A DNA stretch of 5,795 bases from Oligoflexia bacterium (GTDB lineage: Bacteria > Bdellovibrionota > UBA1018 > CAIMNF01): positions 1-5,795 of the forward strand of contig CAIMNF010000154.1 in NCBI GenBank assembly GCA_903842755.1, read 5' to 3'. Each line of letters begins with the position of its first letter. Positions within the stretch are counted from its first letter, which is position 1. The translations under genes and the position numbers were made by a program. Shown piece by piece: positions 1 through 5,795 of this stretch. Below the pieces are notes generated by a model. That model worked only from the letters and a program-made list of their open reading frames with translations, was not told the origin of the DNA and did no database searches.

Positions 1-1319
1 GTGATTTGCAGCGAATACGCAATCAATGAGCCTGCGCCCGATCCCCGTCCCGGGCCCACGGGAATTTTCTCTGACTTTGCCCATTTAATAAAATCGGAAA
101 CGATCAAAAAGTAGCCTGCAAAGCCCGTTTTTTCGATCATTCCTATTTCTTCTTCTAAACGGGCTCGGTAAACTTTTTCAAGCTCTGGCCAATTCGGAAG
201 CTGTTTTTTTCCTTCGGCCTCGGGGCTGCCTACAAACTCGGGCTCTAAAAAGCGGGCCTCAAGTCCATCGCGCGCTTCTTTAGCAAAAAACGCGATGGAA
301 TCAAAAGGATCGCCCTTTTTAACGCCTTCGGGCCGAAAAAACGGCAAATGGTAGATGGCCTTGCCATTGGCGTCTTTAAATTTAAAATCGATTTTACATT
401 GTTCGGCAATTTTAACGGTGTTTTCAAAGGCGTTGGGATACGCCTCAAGGCGGGCCTTCATCACTTCTGCCGACTTAAAATAAAATTCGGGTGCGACTAA
501 ACTTTTCGGGCGCTCAAAATCCAAATTTCGCCCTAGTGGAATACATTGTAAAACCTCTTGGGCTTCCGCGTAAGAAGGGTCTAAATAATACGATTCTGAC
601 GTTCCCACGAGCTCCACTTCATGTTGAGCACCTAAATCTACCAACCGTTGATTGACCGACTCTTGTTCGGGAATTCCGTTATCAACAATCTCTAAATAAA
701 AATTACTGCCAAACCGATTTTTAAACCACTGCAAGGACGAAAGGGCTTCTTCCATTTGCCCGGTGTGAACTTTATAAGGAATTTCACCGCGAAGTGAACC
801 GCTCAACACAATTAAGCCGTCGCCCCATTGATCTAAAAGTTCACGGTCCACTACTCCGCGCGCAAAATCGCTAAAAATGGTTTTATTTGCGGCTCCGTCT
901 AAATAGGCGCGCGTCAGGAGCTGCGATAAATTTCGGTAACCGGTTTGATCTTTACATAAAACGACGAGCGGGTGAATTTGCTTCCCTTTGCCCTCAAAGA
1001 CCTGAAACCGACCCTCCGGACAATACATCAGCTCGCACCCGATGATGGGCTTAATTCCGGCGTCTTTGCAGGCAAAGTAAAAATCAATCGCTCCAAAAAT
1101 ATTGTTCGTATCGGTCAAGGCCACGGCGGGCATGTTGCCTTCGGCTTTGACTTTTTTAATGAGCTCGCCCACTTTGATGGTGCTTTGTAAAAAGCTGTAC
1201 TGGGTATGAACGTGGAGATGAACAAATTGCAAGGGCGTTGCGGTAGTTTGCGCACCTGACGGTTCGGTAAATTGCGCACCTGCCGGTGCGGTCGGCCCTG
1301 CGGATGCGGGATCGCTCAT
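1..1319 (-). CDS. dnaE: DNA polymerase III alpha subunit, N-terminal part (runs off left edge)
   Basis: Catalytic subunit of the replicative DNA polymerase III holoenzyme (C-family polymerase, cytoplasmic replisome). The window holds the first 439 codons of a protein usually near 1150-1200 residues. Visible in order: an Ala/Pro/Thr-rich leader (residues 1-31), the PHP domain opening FVHLHVHTQYS (32-42), TDTNNIFGA (69-77), GIKPIIGCE (88-96), HPLVVL (116-121), TGYRNL (126-131), and the start of the polymerase palm with PVGPGRGSGAGSLIAY (about 420-435). The catalytic aspartates lie beyond the edge. Several PHP metal ligands are replaced (Q45, T71, N214, E242, Y244), so PHP nuclease activity is probably absent and proofreading would then rely on a separate DnaQ-type subunit; that is inference. 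The ATG overlaps the stop of the upstream gene (ATGA) and has GAGGG nine bases ahead. DnaE1 type is favoured over PolC, because no exonuclease domain interrupts the PHP domain. Confidence 0.97.
   Translation of the reverse strand, partial: MSDPASAGPTAPAGAQFTEPSGAQTTATPLQFVHLHVHTQYSFLQSTIKVGELIKKVKAEGNMPAVALTDTNNIFGAIDFYFACKDAGIKPIIGCELMYCPEGRFQVFEGKGKQIHPLVVLCKDQTGYRNLSQLLTRAYLDGAANKTIFSDFARGVVDRELLDQWGDGLIVLSGSLRGEIPYKVHTGQMEEALSSLQWFKNRFGSNFYLEIVDNGIPEQESVNQRLVDLGAQHEVELVGTSESYYLDPSYAEAQEVLQCIPLGRNLDFERPKSLVAPEFYFKSAEVMKARLEAYPNAFENTVKIAEQCKIDFKFKDANGKAIYHLPFFRPEGVKKGDPFDSIAFFAKEARDGLEARFLEPEFVGSPEAEGKKQLPNWPELEKVYRARLEEEIGMIEKTGFAGYFLIVSDFIKWAKSEKIPVGPGRGSGAGSLIAYSLQI
1241..1292 (-). repeat. 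24-base tandem repeat, about two copies, in the dnaE leader
   Basis: Two imperfect copies with a 24-base period: the stretches at 1248-1268 and 1272-1292 match at 19 of 21 positions, and the similarity extends a few bases leftward. In protein this is an 8-residue repeat of the form P-[AS]-G-A-Q-x-T-[EA] (PAGAQFTE then PSGAQTTA), at about residues 12-27 of DnaE, before the PHP domain. Because the period is a multiple of three, copy-number change would keep the frame. Confidence 0.75.
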
Positions 1320-1849
1320 CGGGTGATGCCCTCGCGGTAAAGCTGGTTATCTCCGACGTAGTTCAGTGCGCTCGCTTTGACCATGGCAATTTCGGCCTCG
1401 GTTAACTGGCGGACTGCCTTGGCGGGAGCGCCTTGGATTAACGAACGGGGCGGAAACTCTTTGCCTTTGGTGACCAGGGCTCCGGCTGCAACAATCGAAT
1501 CGTCGCCGATTTTAGCAAAGTCTAAAATCACCACGCCCATTCCCACTAAAATGCGGTTTCCTAAGGTGCACCCGTGGAGCGTCACCCGATGGCCAATGGT
1601 AACGTCGTCGCCAATAGTGAGAGGCGCAGATTGCATCGGCGGCTTATCCCGAGTGACGTGGAGTACGGTTCCGTCTTGAACATTTGTCCGGCTGCCGATG
1701 CGGATGGAATTTACGTCGCCACGGATGACGACTTGAAACCATACGCTACTGTCCTCACCGATGTGAACGTCGCCAATAATATCGGCCGAAGGCGCCACAT
1801 AAACGCTGGCCGGCACGGTTGGCTTTATTCCTCGGTAATTTAAAATCAT
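1316..1849 (-). CDS. Gamma-class carbonic anhydrase-like hexapeptide-repeat protein (YrdA/PaaY/CaiE group)
   Basis: A 177-residue protein that would fold as a left-handed beta-helix and trimerise, with metal sites between subunits. Hexapeptide repeats of the form [IVL]-G-x-x-[ST]-x run from about residue 16 to 135 (IGDVHIGEDSSVW, IGDDVTIGHRVTLHGC, IGDDSIVAAGALV), followed by the GAPAKAVR turn (140-147) and a C-terminal helix to the end. The three histidines expected to bind zinc or iron are present at H64, H87 and H92, and the residues matching the archaeal Cam active site, R43, Q58 and D59, are also kept. It lacks the acidic loop carrying the proton-shuttle glutamate of Cam, as do most bacterial members, so real CO2 hydration activity is uncertain and some relatives act as thioesterases or have no known substrate. 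Length is typical. It is the middle gene of the operon, with ATGA overlaps at both ends, and GAGG lies seven bases before its start. Confidence 0.93.
   Translation of the reverse strand: MILNYRGIKPTVPASVYVAPSADIIGDVHIGEDSSVWFQVVIRGDVNSIRIGSRTNVQDGTVLHVTRDKPPMQSAPLTIGDDVTIGHRVTLHGCTLGNRILVGMGVVILDFAKIGDDSIVAAGALVTKGKEFPPRSLIQGAPAKAVRQLTEAEIAMVKASALNYVGDNQLYREGITR
1329..1333 (-). promoter_or_regulatory. Ribosome binding site of dnaE
   Basis: GAGGG on the minus strand, nine bases before the ATG at 1319-1317 and inside the 3' end of the gamma carbonic anhydrase gene. It supports the ATG start that gives DnaE a leader of about 31 residues before the PHP domain. Confidence 0.6.
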
Positions 1850-3390
1850 CCGACAACCTCGGACGAAGTCACCGCAGAGGTATACGAGCCAGAATAAGAA
1901 ACGTTCTCTGACTGTTCGGCAAAGTGAGGGTCATGAACCAATTCACCTTGCAGCGAAAGCGAGGTCGAAGCAGTGATCTTCACTTTTAGAAATTGGCCTA
2001 AATAATTACGAGCGCTGGTATCAATAAAATTAACGACGCGGTTACAGGTCGTCCGTCCCGTCCAAACACGGCCAAGGGATTGGCCTTCGGCATCGGGCTT
2101 GATCATATTTTGATGTTTGGCTTGGCCTTCAACTAAAACTTCCATGACTTGCCCCACGCGTTCTGCATACCGGTTTTTGGCAATTTTAAGTTGGTGCTGT
2201 AATAACCGATTAAGGCGTTCGTTTTTGACAGCATTGGGGACATCGTCTTCCATTTTAGAAGCACGAGTTCCAGGGCGGGGCGAATAAGCAAACGCATAAA
2301 TGTTGTCATACTGAACACGGTCTAAAAGCGCAAGCGTTTGCTGGAAGTCCTCTTCGGTCTCGGTCGGAAAGCCCACGATCAAATCGGTCGACAAGCCTAC
2401 TTCTGGGCAAATTTCCTTCAGCCGGTCCATCTGGGCAATATAGTGTTCGATTTGATGATGGCGCGCCATTTTTTGTAAAATGCGGTTCGAACCCGATTGC
2501 ACGGGCAAATGCAAATGTTTTGCAAGTTTGGTTACGCCGTTTGGAGCATAACACTCAATCAATTCATCGCTAAAGTCCAAGGGGTGCGAAGACGTATAAC
2601 GAATGCGCTTTAGTTTTTCTAACCGTGGGTCGCGTTCCATTGCCCATAGCAATTGGTTAAAGTTCTCTTCCCCTGCGCGTGGACCAACCTTACCGATAAT
2701 ATTATGAAGCTCTTTAGGCTCAAACCCTTGGGTGTTTGGATTACCTTTGCCAAATGAATTTACATTTTGCCCCAATAAAGTCACTTCGCGCACACCGCCC
2801 GCCACCAATTGGGCGACATCGTCTAAGGTCTCTTGAATAGTCCGTGACTTTTCTTTGCCCCGTGTGAACGGAACAATGCAATAAGTGCAATATTTATCGC
2901 AGCCTTTCATGATGTTTACAAACGCTTGGGCTTTCGTGCCTTGAATTTTGGTTTGGGTCGAGTAGCTCAGTGTTTTATCGAACTCCACTTGTACAAAATG
3001 GCGCTGTCCGCGCTCCGCACGATCCACAAGCTCGGGCAGCTGATCGATTGCGTCTGGTCCAAAAACAAAATCCAAATAGGGGGCGCGCTTAAACACTTCC
3101 CCTTTGTCCAATTGCCCAACACAGCCCCCTAGAGCAATGATCGGGCCTTTTCTGCCGGTGGTGGGCTCAATGGGCGAATTGCGTTTTAAAAGTTGTTGTT
3201 CACCCAAAAAAGAAACCGCTTTGTGAACTGCCTTATCGCGGACGGAACATCCGTTGATAATAATTAGGTCGGCATCTTTTGGATCTTCGGTCGGAATGCC
3301 TTGCTCCTTTTCGGTCAACAAGGCCAGCATTCGTTCGGTATCGGCCACGTTCATTTGGCAGCCAAAGGTTTTGATATAAACTTTTTTCAT
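1846..3390 (-). CDS. miaB: tRNA-2-methylthio-N6-dimethylallyladenosine synthase MiaB
   Basis: Radical SAM methylthiotransferase that converts i6A37 to ms2i6A37 in tRNAs reading UNN codons, stabilising codon-anticodon pairing. Domains: N-terminal UPF0004 region (1 to about 150) with auxiliary-cluster cysteines C11 (TFGCQMN), C48 (NGCSVR) and C90 (GGCVGQ); radical SAM core with C164, C168 and C171 (GCDKYCTYC); HLPVQSGS (294-301); and a C-terminal TRAM domain (about 411-484) with GRTTCNRVVNF. The TRAM signature and the CSVRDKA motif favour MiaB over RimO or MtaB. At 514 residues it is longer than the usual 440-475: there are roughly 20 extra residues between QNVN and RIRYTSSHP, and a Ser-rich tail (485-514). 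The reading frame is open upstream to an ATG at 3576, but the start at 3390 is preferred because it begins at the conserved MKKVYIKTFGCQMN and has GGGAGG just upstream. First gene of the operon with the gamma carbonic anhydrase and dnaE; divergent from mutS. Confidence 0.97.
   Translation of the reverse strand: MKKVYIKTFGCQMNVADTERMLALLTEKEQGIPTEDPKDADLIIINGCSVRDKAVHKAVSFLGEQQLLKRNSPIEPTTGRKGPIIALGGCVGQLDKGEVFKRAPYLDFVFGPDAIDQLPELVDRAERGQRHFVQVEFDKTLSYSTQTKIQGTKAQAFVNIMKGCDKYCTYCIVPFTRGKEKSRTIQETLDDVAQLVAGGVREVTLLGQNVNSFGKGNPNTQGFEPKELHNIIGKVGPRAGEENFNQLLWAMERDPRLEKLKRIRYTSSHPLDFSDELIECYAPNGVTKLAKHLHLPVQSGSNRILQKMARHHQIEHYIAQMDRLKEICPEVGLSTDLIVGFPTETEEDFQQTLALLDRVQYDNIYAFAYSPRPGTRASKMEDDVPNAVKNERLNRLLQHQLKIAKNRYAERVGQVMEVLVEGQAKHQNMIKPDAEGQSLGRVWTGRTTCNRVVNFIDTSARNYLGQFLKVKITASTSLSLQGELVHDPHFAEQSENVSYSGSYTSAVTSSEVVG
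1857..1860 (-). promoter_or_regulatory. Ribosome binding site of the gamma carbonic anhydrase gene
   Basis: GAGG on the minus strand, seven bases before the ATG at 1849-1847. It lies inside the last codons of miaB, so ribosomes ending miaB translation would be placed on it. This supports translational coupling across the ATGA junction. Confidence 0.6.
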
Positions 3391-3394
3391 CGGT

Positions 3395-3400
3395 CCTCCC
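3395..3400 (-). promoter_or_regulatory. Ribosome binding site of miaB
   Basis: GGGAGG on the minus strand, four bases before the ATG at 3390-3388. This is the strongest Shine-Dalgarno in the window and decides the miaB start: it supports the internal ATG over the one 62 codons upstream at 3576, which would add a basic, non-conserved leader. Confidence 0.85.
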
Positions 3401-3483
3401 GGAAGGCGGCTATAAAATCCGGCCCGGTTTTGGTTAGGGGTAAAGTTAAAAGTTGAATTTAATGGTTTAGCATAGAAACCCTC

Positions 3484-3501
3484 ATTTTGCATCCGCAAAA
3501 T
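3484..3501. repeat. Perfect inverted repeat, possible operator
   Basis: ATTTTGC and GCAAAAT form perfect 7-base arms around a 4-base centre (ATCC). It sits in the middle of the miaB-mutS divergent region, 46 bases before the mutS start and 94 before the miaB start. The location and two-fold symmetry suit a dimeric repressor or activator site acting on one or both genes. It is not followed by a T-run on either strand, so an intrinsic terminator is unlikely. It does not match any operator I can name. A chance palindrome in AT-rich sequence remains possible. Confidence 0.4.
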
Positions 3502-3546
3502 TAACTTGCGGGGGCGAGTCCTTCGCTTTAGCCTTGGCCGCACCCT

Positions 3547-5795
3547 ATGAGCGAACTGACGCCCCTGATGAAGCAATATTACGCCCTAAAACAAGAAGCA
3601 AATGGCGCCCTTTTATTCTTCCGAATGGGTGATTTTTATGAACTTTTTGCCGAAGATGCGTTGGTCGCAGCCCCCATTTTAGGAATCACCCTTACTTCGC
3701 GCGATAAAAAAACCGAAAATCCCACTCCCATGGCCGGAGTGCCCTACCATAGCGCCCAAGCCTATATACAAAAATTATTGAATGCTGGGAAAAAAGTCGC
3801 TATCGCCGAACAGTTTTTACCCGAGGGAGTCAGTGCCGATCAACTGAAAGGCATCGTCGAACGGAAACTGGTACGAACATTTACGCCAGCCGTTCAGTTT
3901 GAGCTTTCGGAAGCGAGCGAACAAAAATTCCTGGCCACCGTAATGCCCTCTGGCCAACTCGTCAGCGCCGATTCTTTATCAGACAAAAAAACGGATAAGA
4001 AAGGCGACAAGAAGCCGACCTTTATTTTGGGCCTGTTTGACCCGGCCACCGGCAAGGTGCTGATTTCGGAAGCCCTGACGGTTTCGGATTTATTTGCGGT
4101 TCCCCTATTTGGGGCCATTAAACATTTTTTGAACTCTTCGGTCAAAACTCCCATCGAAATTTTAAATTATTTTGCGGATGCGACGCCACCCGTTTTAGTG
4201 GAAGACATTCCCCATAACTGGGTTGCAGATGCAGACACGGCAGTTTTTTTACAAAACCAATATCAAAAGCAAGTGCTTCATCCCCTATTAAGTTCGCCGG
4301 CGGCGCAAAAAGTAACAAGCTTACTCATTCAATACACCCTTAAGACTCAAGGGCTCCAATCGCTGCCGCACCTGCACGAACCCAGTGCAGTTTTTGAAAA
4401 GAATCGGCTACAAGTAGGACCGAACACGCACACCCACCTCGATACACCCGATTTATTTAAACTCATCAATCATACTCAAACCTCGATGGGTGCTCGGTCT
4501 TTAAGACAACGGTTAGATGCTCCCTTTAAAAATGTCCCCGAAATTCGGGTACAACAAGAGGCGATTCAGGAGCTAGCCCAATCCCTACACGCACCGAAAA
4601 TGCAAGAGTGCTTAAAACAAGTTTACGATTTGGATCGGATTTTAGGCCGTATTTCGACCAAACTTGCGCACCCCCGCGATACAGTTGCGCTGGGAAAAAG
4701 TTTAGCGTCATTGTTTCAAATGGACGATCTTTTAAGAACTTTTAAAAGTAAACAATTGCAAGAACTGAATACGGGATTCGCGGCTGCACAAACGCAGCTG
4801 GCTGCCGTTACCCAGCAAATCCTAAAAACGCAGAAGCCAGACGCACCCATCCATATGCGTGATGGCGGAATTTTTGAATTGGGAACCGATCCCGAATTAG
4901 ACCGACTCATTCAACTGAGCGAAAATGGAGAGCGCTTCTTGTTAGATTTGGAAGCGCGCGAACGTGCCGCTACCGGAATTTCTTCGTTAAAAGTAAAATA
5001 CAACCGTGTTTTTGGCTATTTCATCGAAATTTCGAGCGCAAACCTAGGCAAAACGCCCTCCCACTATCAACGAAAACAAACCATGGTGGGCGGCGAACGT
5101 TTTTTTACCGAGGAACTTAAAAAATTTGAAGAAGAGATTCTTACCTCCTCTCAAAAACAAAAAGCCCTCGAAGCCGAACTCTTTCAAAAGCTTTTGGATG
5201 AGCTGATTCGCGTGGCCGAACACCTGAAACAAATTGCCGAGATTACCGGGGAACTGGATTGTCTTTTATCGCTTTCCCTGTTGGTTCAATCTCCGGGTTG
5301 GTGTTTTCCGCAAATCGACGAAGGATATGCACTTGTCTTGAAGGGCTCTCGGCACCCCGTCGTGGATGCCGCCCTCCACGGAAAATTTGTGGCCAATGAT
5401 TTCGAACTCAACGAGAGCACCGTGCGCACACTGCTGATTACGGGGCCAAACATGGGGGGTAAGTCTACGATCATGCGCCAAGTTGCTCAGATTATTTTAC
5501 TGGGGCAAATGGGCGCGCCTGTCCCTGCAACAGCTGCACAATGGGGCGTTTTTCATTCCATTTATACCCGCATCGGCGCCCAGGATGCGATTACCAAAGG
5601 ACAAAGTACTTTTATGGTCGAGATGGTCGAGCTTGCGCACATTTTGAATCACGCCGATCAACGATCGTTTGTGGTTTTAGATGAAGTTGGACGAGGCACC
5701 AGTACTTACGATGGGATGAGTGTTGCCTCGGCAAGTTTAGAACACCTGCATTTAAAGTCTGGCGCACGCATCGTCTTTGCAACGCACTACCATGA
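3547..5795 (+). CDS. mutS: DNA mismatch repair protein MutS (runs off right edge)
   Basis: Recognises base mismatches and small loops as a sliding-clamp ATPase and recruits MutL. The window holds 749 codons of a protein usually near 850-880 residues. Domain I carries the mismatch-probing Phe-x-Glu motif (GDFYELF, F30 and E32). The connector domain (about 120-260) has a Lys/Asp-rich insert at 142-157. The core and clamp include YDLDRILGRIS (around 360), the KVKYNRVFGYFIE stretch (482-493) and the RFFTEELKKFE motif. The ATPase domain shows RHPVV (602-606), Walker A GPNMGGKST (633-641), STFMVEM (687-693), Walker B VVLDEVGRGTS with D712 and E713, STYDG (719-723), and switch histidine H747 in FATHYH. 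The missing end would hold the rest of the ATPase domain, the dimerising helix-turn-helix and any tetramerisation tail. The ATG at 3547 is the first in-frame start after a TAG at 3529, and MSELTPLMKQYY fits the family start. No Shine-Dalgarno is evident. Confidence 0.98.
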   Translation, partial: MSELTPLMKQYYALKQEANGALLFFRMGDFYELFAEDALVAAPILGITLTSRDKKTENPTPMAGVPYHSAQAYIQKLLNAGKKVAIAEQFLPEGVSADQLKGIVERKLVRTFTPAVQFELSEASEQKFLATVMPSGQLVSADSLSDKKTDKKGDKKPTFILGLFDPATGKVLISEALTVSDLFAVPLFGAIKHFLNSSVKTPIEILNYFADATPPVLVEDIPHNWVADADTAVFLQNQYQKQVLHPLLSSPAAQKVTSLLIQYTLKTQGLQSLPHLHEPSAVFEKNRLQVGPNTHTHLDTPDLFKLINHTQTSMGARSLRQRLDAPFKNVPEIRVQQEAIQELAQSLHAPKMQECLKQVYDLDRILGRISTKLAHPRDTVALGKSLASLFQMDDLLRTFKSKQLQELNTGFAAAQTQLAAVTQQILKTQKPDAPIHMRDGGIFELGTDPELDRLIQLSENGERFLLDLEARERAATGISSLKVKYNRVFGYFIEISSANLGKTPSHYQRKQTMVGGERFFTEELKKFEEEILTSSQKQKALEAELFQKLLDELIRVAEHLKQIAEITGELDCLLSLSLLVQSPGWCFPQIDEGYALVLKGSRHPVVDAALHGKFVANDFELNESTVRTLLITGPNMGGKSTIMRQVAQIILLGQMGAPVPATAAQWGVFHSIYTRIGAQDAITKGQSTFMVEMVELAHILNHADQRSFVVLDEVGRGTSTYDGMSVASASLEHLHLKSGARIVFATHYH

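Larger units (their letters stand above)
3391..3546. promoter_or_regulatory. Divergent intergenic region between miaB and mutS
   Basis: A 156-base gap that should hold promoters for both the leftward miaB operon and the rightward mutS gene. It is AT-rich in the middle (about 3440-3505) and GC-rich at both ends. No convincing sigma-70 promoter stands out. The best leftward candidate is TTGCGG (3498-3493), an 18-base spacer and TATGCT (3474-3469), matching only three and four of six consensus bases. A TATAAA at 3411-3416 on the plus strand has no partner at -35. The inverted repeat at 3484-3501 overlaps the leftward candidate. The promoter role comes from gene orientation, not from clear motifs. 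Confidence 0.55.

Noticed and set aside
1377..1843. Plus-strand open frames antisense to the gamma carbonic anhydrase gene
   Set aside because: Shadows of a well-supported gene with conserved metal-binding residues; their protein sequences resemble nothing and have low-complexity antisense composition.
1316..1849. Assignment as a hexapeptide acyltransferase (LpxA or serine O-acetyltransferase type)
   Set aside because: The H64/H87/H92 triad with R43, Q58 and D59 is the gamma carbonic anhydrase pattern, and the length fits that group.
2133..2554. Minus-strand open frames in other registers within miaB
   Set aside because: They overlap conserved MiaB coding sequence and show no domain or motif of their own.
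1846..3390. Assignment as RimO or MtaB rather than MiaB
   Set aside because: The TFGCQMN and CSVRDKA motifs and the TRAM GRT...NRVVNF signature match MiaB better.
3469..3498. Sigma-70 promoter for the miaB operon (TTGCGG, 18-base spacer, TATGCT)
   Set aside because: Only 3/6 and 4/6 consensus matches; too weak to list as a separate feature.
3484..3501. Inverted repeat as an intrinsic terminator
   Set aside because: No T-run follows on either strand, and it lies between two divergent gene starts where no transcript should end.
3391..3576. Upstream extension of miaB to an ATG at 3576 (62 extra basic residues, overlapping the mutS start on the other strand)
   Set aside because: The conserved MiaB start and a strong GGGAGG site lie at 3390; the extension has no family similarity and no ribosome site was identified for it.
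3894..5481. Minus-strand open frames antisense to mutS
   Set aside because: mutS is continuous and motif-complete through this region; the antisense frames have no recognisable features.

Overview
This is an ordinary chromosomal housekeeping segment from a bacterium with moderate GC (near 50 percent by eye). All coding sequence looks native and shares one base composition. There is no sign of mobile elements, phage genes, CRISPR arrays, tRNA or rRNA. The taxon cannot be fixed from four universal genes. The protein style (long MiaB with extra segments, MutS with a charged insert, DnaE with a degenerate PHP site) is compatible with a deltaproteobacteria-like lineage such as Bdellovibrionota, but that is a weak guess.

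Layout: the left 3390 bases hold a tightly packed minus-strand operon, read right to left as miaB (tRNA ms2i6A37 methylthiotransferase), a gamma-class carbonic anhydrase-like protein, and dnaE (DNA polymerase III alpha subunit, cut by the left window edge after 439 codons). The two junctions are both 4-base ATGA start/stop overlaps, so the three genes are probably co-transcribed and translationally coupled. A 156-base gap (3391-3546) then separates this operon from the divergent plus-strand mutS (mismatch recognition ATPase), which is cut by the right edge after 749 codons. The gap carries the strong Shine-Dalgarno of miaB and a perfect 7-base-arm inverted repeat, and must hold the promoters for both directions unless these lie inside the flanking genes.

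Functionally, the window places replication (DnaE) and replication-error repair (MutS) on either side of a tRNA modification gene. MiaB and MutS are also near neighbours in Bacillus, though there in one orientation. I see no undescribed multi-gene system. The most noteworthy points are the apparent loss of metal ligands in the DnaE PHP domain, the short repeat-bearing N-terminal extension of DnaE, the insertions in MiaB and MutS, and the palindrome in the divergent intergenic region.
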